A stretch of DNA of 64,000 bases, taken from NCBI GenBank assembly GCA_021773275.1, contig JAJFKJ010000063.1, positions 1-64,000 of the forward strand, written 5' to 3'. The first letter of the stretch is position 1. Each line of letters starts with the position of its first letter. Source of the DNA: Gammaproteobacteria bacterium (GTDB taxonomy: Bacteria; Pseudomonadota; Gammaproteobacteria; JABCZS01). The notes under the pieces are model-generated. The model was not told the origin of the DNA and searched no databases. It saw only the letters and a program-made list of their open reading frames with translations. Shown here piece after piece: positions 45,501-53,707 of the stretch. Made by a program: the position numbers and the translations under genes.

Positions 45501-45749
45501 GGACTTTGGATCAGCTGTTTTAAGCCAAGTTATTAGCAGAGCTCTTTGTTCTGGGCTTATGTCTGGTTTTTGCAGCTCAGCATGAATCCAAAGCCGTGAG
45601 CCTTGTACCCATTTATGGGCATGCTGAAACATGGGGAGTTGCCATTCCAGATAGGCCAGGTTGTGCATAACCTTTTGTTTTTGATCAAAAAAAACCGTAT
45701 CGACCGGGTCAAACTGGATCTGTTGAATGGGTGTTGGGGGGTTAGGCAT
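42444..45749 (-). CDS. Large protein of unknown function, effector-like
   Basis: A 1101-residue product I do not recognise. It has no signal peptide or membrane helix. Order: a globular N-terminus (1-300), a charged coiled coil of QKKLEE-type repeats (about 312-355), a mixed helical part, a Glu/Ser/Asp-rich low-complexity stretch (about 470-505), a lysine-rich patch KKGKQKKKKKAAPR (about 507-520), then long helical regions that may be HEAT-like to the end. The base content looks more AT-rich than in the flanking pyrB and hem genes. ATG 45749 has TTGGAG upstream. It lies 53 bases after hemW on the same strand. Such composition recalls secreted effectors, but no secretion signal can be shown here. 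Confidence 0.7.
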   Translation of the reverse strand: MPNPPTPIQQIQFDPVDTVFFDQKQKVMHNLAYLEWQLPMFQHAHKWVQGSRLWIHAELQKPDISPEQRALLITWLKTADPKSETVPTVADTDLVILPSDAQAIGPLDLVNARAILENLSPPQRTLLFTKGFDFCQNFRAANIDNLDISLYTAYHPQALTTNFHAFTDLEGALQGSDDTKIKFTRFVHLGIIEVDGMEAYVEKYKTLSVAYLRSKNSAAAGNARPQKQKVDFQGSKILSNLAYILKSFYKPLLYGKQLDEGIARSILQLMNHPAHENLKASCLEWLQQYADDKKIPAPEEYMKFVEASANKTISRVLKEKEKLEEQKRQEKLEEQKKLEEQKKLEAQEKQLEVEIKLAGEEIPKIKYEHGMLRKLSDTAGIPFLLEAKVSLEKHTKENKPVLKQQLDLSQVDAYTIAFDDDALPVAEKLNAIQSFNCKLRDVKEAQAEHRSKTMAQIVSNEAIIARKNNKETKKPDENEGSSSDNTSDSGSGSSTVNGDPKSSDESAKKGKQKKKKKAAPRQQKNDNFSVNELSAALKEMTGKEPRKENIIKSLLSEHDDPERIIFELSTNEAVQKAFATNTKETINNLFYEISQIKDHNKKQGVLLKLLPLFNTKKTYGKRVEDTLDFIKNNMMFQSINENPKDVLECIISAFRKHLDTGKKTSSREMILALNELRKSEDEPEPKHETPLLANEVEARDLQKFLMAGEPPEPGPEKFLEAAAEVQNLPDEVMPGYKPIIAIYNKYFKKPGDLENKTNIHEFIREITDQYISCEFQDTLDTRLALVYKNLVSLDGIRIKGLDEHEQRLDNMTILTEISPLFPLDPMSVDDRFLHDAAIEIVIDTLAGRLITRDKLFAEKPFKEQYLILEKHANAYHNFIGMLPQDKHGLYFAKNQEYLICFKNIYSWLKNNKYDLEMSSNERKKDGRDTAGQIPLPENTVAKTLSHTLSNNPGPALDLHMCLGAHIIQLQSIYKCPIVHTKKHIKKHTFFYDEFKANFDYCDRIKPTTLSEKIDILDYAVLILSSTRPDADPDFYPSINTQLKKVLEHWYPDKNKASATERTYLTLPRTQQPDDVDLKIMREAVAGLLGSASRPSGPRGRS

Positions 45750-45802
45750 ACTGCGCTCCAAACATATTGCAAACGCATTCTAACATTGTGTGAGTTGAAT
45801 TT

Positions 45803-46972
45803 CTATGTTTTGGCAAATAAATTTATGGCATCATTCAGAAAAAGCTGGCCCAGCGGGGTGGTGGCCAGATCTTGGCCAACACGTACGAATAAGCCCTTAT
45901 TTATGCCCTGCTCAATAGCCTGCTCAAGGGTGCCTGCAGCCAGGCCTGTACGTTCGGCGAACAAGCTAATAGGCATAGGCTGTTGCAAGCGCAGGGCATT
46001 CATCATGAATTCCAAGGGCAGCTCATCAGCAGTCAGGCTACGCTCGCCACTGGTGTAGGGCAGTGCTTTATCCAGATAGTTTTTAGGCACACGTTGCTTG
46101 TTAAAGCGTTTAATGCTGCCTGCTTGCATATCGGTGATCTTGCTGTGCGCACCCGCGCCAATGCCAAGGTAATCACCGAAGGTCCAGTAGTTCAAGTTAT
46201 GTTGGCATTGTTGCTTTGCACGGGCATAGGCCGATACCTCGTATTGCTGCAAGCCATGTTCAAGGATGCGCGCTCTGCCCTGCTCTTCGAGATCGCATAT
46301 AAAATCATCGTTGGGTAAACCTTTAGGCGGTTGCCTGTAAAAAGCGGTATTGGGTTCCAAGGTTAAATGGTACCAGGATAAATGCGGCGTTTTAAAATCA
46401 AGCGCTTTTTGTAAGTCTTGCAGTGCCGCATCGATAGATTGTTCTGGCAAGCCGTACATCAAATCAATATTAAAACTGTTAAGCGATAAGTTATGCAGTG
46501 CATCAATGGCTTTACAAGCTTCATTGCTATTATGTATACGGCCCAGTTTTTTTAATTGCGCATCATCAAAACTTTGCACGCCCAGCGAAATACGATTAAT
46601 GCCTGCGGATTTAAAGTCTTTAAATTTTTGGTACTCAAAAGTACCAGGGTTAGCTTCCAGGGTGATTTCGATGGTATCGAAATTGAAGGGTAACAATGCC
46701 TGCACGCCAAGCAATAATTTTCCGATGGACTTTGCGGAAAACAAACTGGGTGTGCCACCACCGATAAAAATACTGATTAAACGTCTACCCCAGATATGTG
46801 GCACTTCTTGTTGCAAGTCATCAAGCAATGCATTGATGTAGTTATCTTCATCAAGGGGCTGGTTATTTGTCGCATGCGAATTAAAATCGCAATAAGGGCA
46901 TTTTTGCATACACCAAGGCATATGGATATACAGCGATAAAGGGATAGCTTGCGTAAAGTTAAGCTGTGACAT
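45803..46972 (-). CDS. hemW: Radical SAM haem chaperone HemW
   Basis: A 389-residue radical-SAM protein with the cluster motif C-x3-C-x2-C in MPWCMQKCPYCDFNSH (Cys21, Cys25, Cys28), FIGGGTPSLF, LGVQSFDDAQLKKLGR, and the HemW-type motif QCQHNLNYW. The C-terminal HemN_C domain ends the protein. HemW carries haem to membrane acceptors and is not an oxidase, despite older names. It overlaps rdgB by 14 bases, the order seen in many gammaproteobacteria. Confidence 0.95.
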   Translation of the reverse strand: MSQLNFTQAIPLSLYIHMPWCMQKCPYCDFNSHATNNQPLDEDNYINALLDDLQQEVPHIWGRRLISIFIGGGTPSLFSAKSIGKLLLGVQALLPFNFDTIEITLEANPGTFEYQKFKDFKSAGINRISLGVQSFDDAQLKKLGRIHNSNEACKAIDALHNLSLNSFNIDLMYGLPEQSIDAALQDLQKALDFKTPHLSWYHLTLEPNTAFYRQPPKGLPNDDFICDLEEQGRARILEHGLQQYEVSAYARAKQQCQHNLNYWTFGDYLGIGAGAHSKITDMQAGSIKRFNKQRVPKNYLDKALPYTSGERSLTADELPLEFMMNALRLQQPMPISLFAERTGLAAGTLEQAIEQGINKGLFVRVGQDLATTPLGQLFLNDAINLFAKT

Positions 46973-47570
46973 CTTGATCTTGCTGAATCAGCTTGAGTAG
47001 TTGCTGCAGTGCACGGCCGCGGTGCGAAAGTTGATGTTTGCGTTCAGAAGGTAGTTCTGCGCTCGCGCAATTTTCGCTAGGCACAAAAAACACCGGGTCG
47101 TAGCCAAAACCATTATTGCCACGACGTTCGCGCGTAATTTCGCCTTGCCAAGTGGCTTGCGCAATTAAAGGAATAGGGTCGTCAGCATGCCGCATTAATA
47201 CTAAAACACAAACGAAGCAGGCGCCACGTTCAGTGTCGGGCACATCTTGCATATTATCGAGCAGCTTTTTGGTGTAAGTGATTTCGTCGGCGCCTACTCC
47301 TGCATAGCGCGAAGTATGTACGCCAGGGCCGCCATTAAGCGCATCAACCACTAAGCCGGAGTCATCGGCTAATGCAGGCAGGCCAGTAATTTTTGCAGCA
47401 TGCCGTGCTTTGATAATTGCGTTTTCAACAAATGTGGTGCCGGTTTCGTCTGCATCTTCTACTTGCCAAGTGCTTTGCGGTTTAACCGTAATATTGATAG
47501 TTTGCAGTAGCTGTGCAAACTCTTTTATTTTGCCAGTATTATTAGATGCAAGTACTAGGCTATCAATCAT
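46959..47570 (-). CDS. rdgB: XTP/dITP diphosphatase RdgB
   Basis: A 203-residue house-cleaning pyrophosphatase that removes xanthosine and inosine triphosphates. Motifs: LVLASNNTGKIKEFAQLL, ENAIIKARHAAKITGLPALADDSG-type block (LADDSGLVVDAL), GVHTSRYAG, and GNNGFGYDPVFFVP with SHRGRALQQL. Its start overlaps the ispG stop as ATGA and its end overlaps hemW. Confidence 0.96.
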   Translation of the reverse strand: MIDSLVLASNNTGKIKEFAQLLQTINITVKPQSTWQVEDADETGTTFVENAIIKARHAAKITGLPALADDSGLVVDALNGGPGVHTSRYAGVGADEITYTKKLLDNMQDVPDTERGACFVCVLVLMRHADDPIPLIAQATWQGEITRERRGNNGFGYDPVFFVPSENCASAELPSERKHQLSHRGRALQQLLKLIQQDQDVTA

Positions 47571-48796
47571 CAGGCGTAAGTCTCTTCGACGTATTTTTCA
47601 ACAATCGCTTTGAATTCACCGGCGATATTGTCGCCACGTAAAGTATGCGCTTTTTCACCATTGATAAATACCGGCGCGATAGGTGCTTCACCGGTACCAG
47701 GTAAACTGATGCCGATATCTGAATGTTTACTTTCACCTGGACCGTTAACAATACAACCCATTACAGCTAGCTTCATGTTTTCAGCGCCAGGGTTAGTGGT
47801 TTTCCATTCTGGCATGCGATCGCGTACGTAGCCTTGAATTTCGTTCGTAAGTTCCTGGAAGTAAGTGCTGGTGGTGCGGCCACAACCTGGGCAAGCCGTT
47901 ACGCTTGGGGTAAATGCACGCAGGCCTAGCGCTTGTAGAATTTCTTGGCAGGTATGTACTTCTCTGGTTCGCTTACCGCCGGGTTCTGGCGTTAGCGATG
48001 CGCGAATGGTATCGCCAATGCCTTCTTGTAGTAGCAGCGATAAACCGGCAGTTGTTGCAATAATGCCTTTGTCGCCCATGCCAGCTTCAGTTAAGCCTAA
48101 GTGCAGTGCGTAATCACAGCTGCGCCCAAGTTCTTGGTAAAGTGAGACTAGGTCTTGTACACCGCTGACCTTGCAAGCGATAATAATTTTTTCTTTGCCC
48201 ATGCCCAGCGACTGGGCATATTCAGCACTGTTCAGTGCGGAAGTAATCAAGGCTTGGCGTGTAACTTCACCTAACTCTTTGGGATTTTCTAATTTAGCAT
48301 TTTCATCGAGCAGGTGTGCCAGTAATGCTTGGTCCAAGCTACCCCAGTTGACGCCGATGCGTACAGGCTTATCGTGCTTTAATGCTGCCTCGATGATTTG
48401 CGCAAATTGTTTATCGTGTTTTTTGCCAAAGCCAACATTGCCTGGGTTAATACGGTATTTATCGAGTGTTGCAGCGCACTCAGGATTATCGCTCAGTAGT
48501 TTGTGGCCGTTGTAATGGAAATCACCAATCAAGGGTACATCGATGCCCATGGCATCAAGTTGCTCACGAATCTTAGGTACGGCAGCAGCGGCCTCATTGT
48601 TGTTGACTGTCATGCGCACAAGTTCGGAGCCCGCTTGTGCTAATTCAGCGACCTGTTGCACCGTGCTCTGGACATCAGCAGTGTCGGTATTGGTCATCGA
48701 CTGCACCACCACAGGGGCGCCACCACCCACGGTGACATGGCCTACTTTAACAGCAACGCTTTGGCGGCATTTGATTGGGTTAATACCTAATAGCAT
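47570..48796 (-). CDS. ispG: 4-hydroxy-3-methylbut-2-enyl-diphosphate synthase IspG
   Basis: A 408-residue iron-sulfur enzyme of the MEP isoprenoid pathway. ATG 48796 with TAGGA upstream gives [42 protein letters not shown] and [17 protein letters not shown] are conserved; cluster cysteines lie in [12 protein letters not shown] and [15 protein letters not shown]. It is first in the ispG-rdgB-hemW run. Confidence 0.97.
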   Translation of the reverse strand: MLLGINPIKCRQSVAVKVGHVTVGGGAPVVVQSMTNTDTADVQSTVQQVAELAQAGSELVRMTVNNNEAAAAVPKIREQLDAMGIDVPLIGDFHYNGHKLLSDNPECAATLDKYRINPGNVGFGKKHDKQFAQIIEAALKHDKPVRIGVNWGSLDQALLAHLLDENAKLENPKELGEVTRQALITSALNSAEYAQSLGMGKEKIIIACKVSGVQDLVSLYQELGRSCDYALHLGLTEAGMGDKGIIATTAGLSLLLQEGIGDTIRASLTPEPGGKRTREVHTCQEILQALGLRAFTPSVTACPGCGRTTSTYFQELTNEIQGYVRDRMPEWKTTNPGAENMKLAVMGCIVNGPGESKHSDIGISLPGTGEAPIAPVFINGEKAHTLRGDNIAGEFKAIVEKYVEETYA

Positions 48797-48860
48797 GGTG
48801 GTTCCTACAGTGCTTTGACTAGGAGAATTATACCGCAATCAGGGTGCAATAATCCAGGGT

Positions 48861-50030
48861 CTATGCGATACAAAGCCGTAAGCCGGCTTGGTAGTTTTCT
48901 TGTGCTTTTGCTTTATCGCCCATATTTTCATAAACATGGCCTAAAACGTAATATGCCTCGGCGCTGGGAGAGATGCTGATGCTGTTTTCTAGCAGGTCGC
49001 GGGCTTGGCCCCAAATGGCTTTTGCTGAATATAAGCGTGCTAAACATAATAACAATATAGGGTCATCTTGATGACGCTTTAACCAGTGCTCTGCGGCTTT
49101 AATTTGGCGGTCGATATCTTTAATATGAATGCGACCGTAAAAGCGCACTAGGCGGTTATCCCATGTTTTGCGCAGGCTGTGTTTAACAAGTGATTCTGCA
49201 GCAAGCATTTCACCTTCATGCAATAACACGGGCAAATACTCAACCAGTAAATCTGCATCCATGCGCCACTGTACAGGAATGGTTTGCCAGTAAGATTTTT
49301 TGTCGGCATCCGTGTTGCATTGTTTGAGTAGGCCTAAATAAGCTTGTTTAGAATAATTGTTATAGGTTTTTTCATCAACAATATGGCGCTTGTGTAGAAG
49401 CTCTAGGTTATTGGCCAGTTCTTGCCAGTCGTTGAGTTGCACGCAAACTTGCGCCAGTAACTCTAAAATATAATTGTGATCAGGGGCTATGCGGTACAAG
49501 CGTTTCAGTGTTGCCAGACTTTGTTCATTTTGCCCGATTTCCATTTGCAAGCGCGCTTGTGTAATACCGATAGCGATATCAGCGCGGCCATCGGCTTTGT
49601 GCGCTAAGCGTAAATATTCATCACGCAGTTCAATTTTGCCTTGGCGATGTGCTGCAGTTGCCGCGCAGAGGTAATTAATTAAGGCGGTGTGGCGCTTATC
49701 GCTGCTGCTGGCCAGTAAATGTTCCGCCTCTTTCCAGCGGCCTTCAGCAAGAGCAATAAAGCCGCGAACGGTACGTCTGCGTACCCGTTGCAAACGTTTA
49801 TTACGTAACCAGCTGCCAGTAGCACCGGGGGCATGCACTAAGGCAAGTAACAGTTTGATTGTCAGCGATAGCAAATATACAGCGACAAGAATGGCTATGA
49901 GACCTAGCCAAAGCGGCATTTCAACCGTCCAGTCTTGAAAAGCGATAAGCAAATAACCTGGGTCTTTGGCAATCACCAGGCCTATAACAACAGATGCGGC
50001 AAGGAATAGTAAGAGCAAAATGGTTCTCAT
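48861..50030 (-). CDS. hemY: HemY-like haem biosynthesis-associated TPR protein
   Basis: A 389-residue protein with two N-terminal membrane helices (residues 2-20 and 40-63), a basic cytoplasmic-type segment (RNKRLQRVRRRTVRGFIALAEG) and TPR-like helical repeats to the end (for example LARLYSAKAIWGQARDLLEN and SAEAYYVLGHVYENMGDKAK). This is the HemY_N plus TPR layout found at the end of hemCDXY operons. Its exact role is unsettled; it is not protoporphyrinogen oxidase. The start overlaps hemX as ATGA. Confidence 0.9.
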   Translation of the reverse strand: MRTILLLLFLAASVVIGLVIAKDPGYLLIAFQDWTVEMPLWLGLIAILVAVYLLSLTIKLLLALVHAPGATGSWLRNKRLQRVRRRTVRGFIALAEGRWKEAEHLLASSSDKRHTALINYLCAATAAHRQGKIELRDEYLRLAHKADGRADIAIGITQARLQMEIGQNEQSLATLKRLYRIAPDHNYILELLAQVCVQLNDWQELANNLELLHKRHIVDEKTYNNYSKQAYLGLLKQCNTDADKKSYWQTIPVQWRMDADLLVEYLPVLLHEGEMLAAESLVKHSLRKTWDNRLVRFYGRIHIKDIDRQIKAAEHWLKRHQDDPILLLCLARLYSAKAIWGQARDLLENSISISPSAEAYYVLGHVYENMGDKAKAQENYQAGLRLCIA

Positions 50031-51034
50031 GGTGCCTCACTTGCTTGCGCGGCTTTTAAATACTGTTGCCAAGCATCAACACTGTAAAATTGTTGCAAGG
50101 CATCGCTGCTGATGCGTTGCGCCTGTAATTTTTCAAGAAAGCTGATGCCCCCTGCGACGGCGCTGTTGCTGACATCGTAATATTTGTTTAACCATGTGGC
50201 AGCCATTTTTAATTGCTGCACATACAGCGCTTGCTCACCTTTTAAGGCGGCGAAATTTGCTTGCTGTAGCATCAACTGCAGGTTTTCATTGATCAAATAC
50301 ACTTGGTCTGCTGAGATATGCGGTGCTAAAAATTCACCACCTTTGCGTATTTGCACCAAGCTTTTGACTTCTTGCCATGAGCTTTTAATTTCTTCTTGCC
50401 AGTTGTTTTTTTCTGCATCGGCAGTGTCACTTGTCTGTGTATCCGTGCCATTTGATTTAAGCGGTAGGTTTGGCACTTCTGCAATAAAGGCATTGATGGC
50501 CGTGATTAAGCTGGTTTTATCGATGGGCATAGAGTCTTGCAGTGCTTGCAAATCTTTTTTAATGGCGTTGCTTACAGCAGAAAGTTTTGGATCAGCTAAT
50601 TGTTGCAGCTGTTTTTCTGCAGCATTGAGTAATTTTGCTGCAGTGGCGGAGTCGTGCATGACGCCTGCTTGCAAATCTGCTTGCTCGATATAAGTTTGCA
50701 CTTGCATAATGCGCCATATGCGATCATCTTGATTAAGCTGCTGGTTCAATGCTTTTACAGAAGCGACAAGCTCATTGCTGTGCTGCGCCACTTGTGTGAA
50801 TTGCCCATCATGTGTTTGCACAATCTCACTAAGCGTTTTTAATACTTGTTCTTGCGATTGCATGGTGTCTACAATCGATTTCATGTGTGCACTTTCGGTA
50901 TGATCGGTGTTTTCTTTTTGCCAAACGGTGTAACTTGCGATGGCGATGATCGCAATCCAAGTTAGCAACCAGAGTATGACATTGCTCGACGAGTGCGATT
51001 TTTTGCTTGGCTGTGTTTCATTGGTCGTTGTCAT
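50027..51034 (-). CDS. hemX: HemX-like membrane-anchored protein
   Basis: A 335-residue protein with a cytoplasmic tail, one helix (VILWLLTWIAIIAIASYTVW) and a large helical periplasmic part containing the HemX signature region (IWRIMQVQTYIEQADLQAGV, then LLNAAEKQLQQLADPKLSAV). ATG 51034 has AGGAG six bases upstream. HemX was once called uroporphyrinogen methyltransferase but has no SAM site here. It overlaps hemD by 17 bases. Confidence 0.9.
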   Translation of the reverse strand: MTTTNETQPSKKSHSSSNVILWLLTWIAIIAIASYTVWQKENTDHTESAHMKSIVDTMQSQEQVLKTLSEIVQTHDGQFTQVAQHSNELVASVKALNQQLNQDDRIWRIMQVQTYIEQADLQAGVMHDSATAAKLLNAAEKQLQQLADPKLSAVSNAIKKDLQALQDSMPIDKTSLITAINAFIAEVPNLPLKSNGTDTQTSDTADAEKNNWQEEIKSSWQEVKSLVQIRKGGEFLAPHISADQVYLINENLQLMLQQANFAALKGEQALYVQQLKMAATWLNKYYDVSNSAVAGGISFLEKLQAQRISSDALQQFYSVDAWQQYLKAAQASEAP

Positions 51035-51809
51035 TATCACTCCTTTGCTGTACCCAGGTGTCGATGCATGCTACAACAGCATCATCGCTGGCATCCCTAG
51101 CTAACATTATACGATGAAAGCCCAGTGATTGTGCAATTTTCTCGATACGCTCGCTGATCACCAAGAGCGGAATGTCTGCCAGTAGCGTCTGCATCGGGCT
51201 AGGCAATAAAGCATGCAAAGCTTTAAGGGCATCACCACTGGTGATAATAATGATATCGATGCGTTGTTCGTTAATGGCTTTTGCCAGCGGGTGTGGGTTG
51301 TCTTGTGTACGCACACGTTGGTAGCAAACCACATCAATAACGGTGGCACCATATTCGTGCAGCCCTGTTTCTAGCTGTTCATTGCCGCTATTGCCTTTAA
51401 GCACCATGCATTTTTTGTTTTTGAGATCGTATGTTTGCAGCGCATTTAATAAAGCATTAGCGCCAACATCATCGATAGGGTATGTTACGTCGCGCACACC
51501 ATAATGCAGCAAAGCATCTTTGGTGCCAGCGCCTACCGCGCCCCATTGGCAAGGTAAATCATGCAGTGAATGATGCTTTAAGATGGCGGGCATGGCATGC
51601 TCTACAGCATTAGGGCTGATAAAAAATAACCAATCAATAGTGTGGATGTTTTCAAATTGTGTTTGCAATTTTTCAGGCTGGTCTATCGCTTGGATCGATA
51701 AGGTCGGAAATAACAACACCGATGCCTGTTTTGCATCGAGTGCTTTAATTAAGCCTTGTGCGCGTTGTTGTGGGCGCGTAACCAGAATGTGTAAACGTGG
51801 CCAGTTCAA
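51018..51809 (-). CDS. hemD: Uroporphyrinogen-III synthase
   Basis: A 263-residue enzyme that closes hydroxymethylbilane to uroporphyrinogen III. HILVTRPQQRAQGLIKALD, FISPNAVEHAM, GAVGAGTKDALLHYGV and IIITSGDALKALHALL match the low-conservation HemD family. No ATG is available between the hemC stop and the family start; TTG 51809 is used, with GAAGGT five bases upstream. It lies nine bases after hemC. Confidence 0.92.
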   Translation of the reverse strand: MNWPRLHILVTRPQQRAQGLIKALDAKQASVLLFPTLSIQAIDQPEKLQTQFENIHTIDWLFFISPNAVEHAMPAILKHHSLHDLPCQWGAVGAGTKDALLHYGVRDVTYPIDDVGANALLNALQTYDLKNKKCMVLKGNSGNEQLETGLHEYGATVIDVVCYQRVRTQDNPHPLAKAINEQRIDIIIITSGDALKALHALLPSPMQTLLADIPLLVISERIEKIAQSLGFHRIMLARDASDDAVVACIDTWVQQRSDNDNDQ

Positions 51810-51818
51810 TATGTACCT

Positions 51819-52742
51819 TCAGATTTCGTTTAAACAGTTTTTGACGATGTCTAAAGCGCCCTGGGAAATTAAATCGTTTGCGACTTGCTCACCCAGCGCT
51901 TTTGCATCTTTTCCGCGTGCTTCACTGCGTAAAATGGTTTGCCCGTCGGGTGTGCCAACAAGACCTTGTAAGTGTAGACCATCAGCGATAACTTCGGCAT
52001 GCCCGGCAATCGGCACTTGGCAGCTGCTGCCCAATAAATTACCCATGCTGCGCTCGGCAAAGGCGGCGGCAAAACTGTTTTCATCGTGCAAAGGCCGCAA
52101 AAGTGCTTGCGTTTGCGCATCATTGCTGCGGCATTGAATAACGACAATACCTTGGCCAATAGCAGGTAGGCATTGCTGTTTGGCTAAAACACTGCTGATG
52201 TGTTGTTCAAGTTTTAAACGCTCTAAACCGCAAGCTGCGAGCATGATGGCATGGTACTCGCCCTGCTGGAATTTTTTAATGCGCGTATCAACATTGCCGC
52301 GCAGCAGTTTTATTTCCAGATCAGGGCGCAGCGCTTTTAATTGTGACTGCCGGCGCAGGCTAGAACTGCCCACAATAGCATTCTTCGGTAAATCATCGAT
52401 GGTTTTTATATCGCCTGCAACAAGTGCATCCCAGGGCGTGGCGCGTGGTAAAAAACAAGCCAGCTGCAAGCCATCGGCATCTTGTACCGGCACGTCTTTA
52501 AGTGAATGCACGGCGATGTCAGCTTTTTCATCAAGCAAGGCTTCTTCTAGTGTTTTTAGGAACAAACCTTTGCCGCCGATTTTGGCTAAGCTAGTTTCAA
52601 GTAGCTCATCACCTTCGGTGCTCATTTTCACCAGCTCGATAGTGATGTCAGGGTATTGCGCTTGTAATAGTGCACTGACCCAGTTTGCCTGCCACAGGGC
52701 CAAGGCTGATTTTCGTGTTGCGATACGCAGGGTGTTGCTCAT
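51819..52742 (-). CDS. hemC: Hydroxymethylbilane synthase (porphobilinogen deaminase)
   Basis: A 307-residue enzyme that joins four porphobilinogens. LRIATRKSALALWQANWV, MSTEGDELLETSLAKIGGKG, HSLKDVPVQ, GSSSLRRQSQLKALRPDLE and LLRGNVDTRIKK are family motifs; the dipyrromethane-cofactor Cys lies in LLGSSCQVPIAGHA. Only four bases separate it from the vapC stop upstream, so the haem operon may share the vapBC transcript. Confidence 0.97.
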   Translation of the reverse strand: MSNTLRIATRKSALALWQANWVSALLQAQYPDITIELVKMSTEGDELLETSLAKIGGKGLFLKTLEEALLDEKADIAVHSLKDVPVQDADGLQLACFLPRATPWDALVAGDIKTIDDLPKNAIVGSSSLRRQSQLKALRPDLEIKLLRGNVDTRIKKFQQGEYHAIMLAACGLERLKLEQHISSVLAKQQCLPAIGQGIVVIQCRSNDAQTQALLRPLHDENSFAAAFAERSMGNLLGSSCQVPIAGHAEVIADGLHLQGLVGTPDGQTILRSEARGKDAKALGEQVANDLISQGALDIVKNCLNEI

Positions 52743-52746
52743 AGTA

Positions 52747-53142
52747 TTAACGAATTAGTTCAATTGAAATAGGAAGCTTTAGTTTTTTCCAGGCGTGGTC
52801 TGCGGTAATGACGCGTTTTTGGGTGGCCATACCCAGTGCAATACAGGCGCGGTCGCCAAGGGATAAACCGAATTCTTTGGTGCTTTGCTTTAAAAAAGCA
52901 GATAAATAGATTTGGTCTTCTTCAAAGGGCACGGGAAAACAAGGCAGGTCGTCTAGTGTGCGTTTTATTTTTTCTTCTGGAATGCCTTTTCTTTGCAAGC
53001 AAGAGGCGACCTCTGATAAATTCACGGTAGACATCATCACTCTGGGGAAATATTTTTTTGCTTGTTTTGCACCGCTTTCATTGTTTAACAGTGCTAATAA
53101 TGCAGATGCATCGAATACAACGGTTTCTTTTATGTCACTCAT
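52747..53142 (-). CDS. vapC: VapC-like PIN-domain toxin
   Basis: A 131-residue PIN ribonuclease. The acidic metal site is visible: Asp in VVFDASALLALLNNE (about 10), Glu in NLSEVASCL (about 43), Asp in LSLGDRACIALGMA (about 96) and Asp in VITADHAWKKL. VapC toxins cut RNA, often tRNA. It overlaps vapB by eight bases. hemC begins four bases after its stop, an unusual setting for a toxin-antitoxin pair. Confidence 0.92.
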   Translation of the reverse strand: MSDIKETVVFDASALLALLNNESGAKQAKKYFPRVMMSTVNLSEVASCLQRKGIPEEKIKRTLDDLPCFPVPFEEDQIYLSAFLKQSTKEFGLSLGDRACIALGMATQKRVITADHAWKKLKLPISIELIR

Positions 53143-53386
53143 CTTTTGCTTCCTTTCGTCTTTCTTTTATTAGTTCTTGGGAAAGTTTTTCATTGTCTGG
53201 GTTAAACTGGGCAACCAGGTTTTGTGCTTGTGTAATAGCATGCTCGGCTGTGTAAATTTTTAGAACCCCGTCTTCCATCTTCATGATTAACTCCTCTCCG
53301 GGTTCTACCTCTAACAGCTTGCGATAAGGCGCAGGAATAACGACACGGCCACCGGCTCCCATTTTTGTTCGCATTTCATCACGCAT
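53135..53386 (-). CDS. vapB: VapB-like antitoxin with AbrB/SpoVT domain
   Basis: About 83 residues. The N-terminal AbrB fold is RTKMGAGGRVVIPAPYRKLL then VEPGEELIMKMEDGVLKIY; the C-terminal acidic/basic helix (AQNLVAQFNPDNEKLSQELI) would wrap the toxin. ATG 53386 is preferred (MRDEMRTKMG); GTG 53401 and ATG 53374 are possible. The AbrB domain should bind the paired ATATG-CATAT sites upstream, repressing its own promoter. Confidence 0.88.
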   Translation of the reverse strand: MRDEMRTKMGAGGRVVIPAPYRKLLEVEPGEELIMKMEDGVLKIYTAEHAITQAQNLVAQFNPDNEKLSQELIKERRKEAKDE

Positions 53387-53403
53387 AAGCCACGCTTTCA
53401 CTA

Positions 53404-53450
53404 ATATGCCATATTATTAAAAGTATGACATATTTTGAAGAGTGTGGCAA
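53404..53450 (-). promoter_or_regulatory. vapBC promoter with two operator half-sites
   Basis: On the minus strand TTGCCA (53450-53445), a 17-base spacer and CATACT (53427-53422) form a sigma-70 promoter. Two copies of the palindrome ATATGNCATAT (53423-53433, with one end mismatch, and 53404-53414) lie 19 bases apart; one covers the -10, the other the expected start point. This layout suits self-repression by VapB or VapBC. Confidence 0.65.
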
Positions 53451-53629
53451 GTTTTGCGACACCTTGTGTAACATTTCGCTACATTTTGCTTGCAGACAGG
53501 CCTTATAATTTTGACTATACTACAAACATAGGGAAGGTATTTATTGCCTCAGGTGAAAAGCCTAGACAAATCAAAGAGTTATAAGCTGTTGATTTTAAGG
53601 GCCTTTATACCCAGGAGCAATACAGGGGG
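53451..53629. other. Gap between vapBC and the small-protein promoter
   Basis: No gene is supported. A TATAAT lies at 53504-53509 without a good -35. No terminator or clear RNA fold was seen. Confidence 0.4.
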
Positions 53630-53658
53630 TTGACATAAGTCGATTATCTTGGTATCAT
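53630..53658 (+). promoter_or_regulatory. Strong sigma-70 promoter of the small-protein gene
   Basis: TTGACA (53630-53635), a 17-base spacer and TATCAT (53653-53658). The leader that follows has a GCAGC-GAAA-GCTGC hairpin (53683-53696) with a GNRA loop directly before the ribosome site. Confidence 0.75.
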
Positions 53659-53707
53659 GGCCCTAAGAGTTTAATTTTAATGGCAGCGAAAGCTGCGCGA
53701 GGATGAG

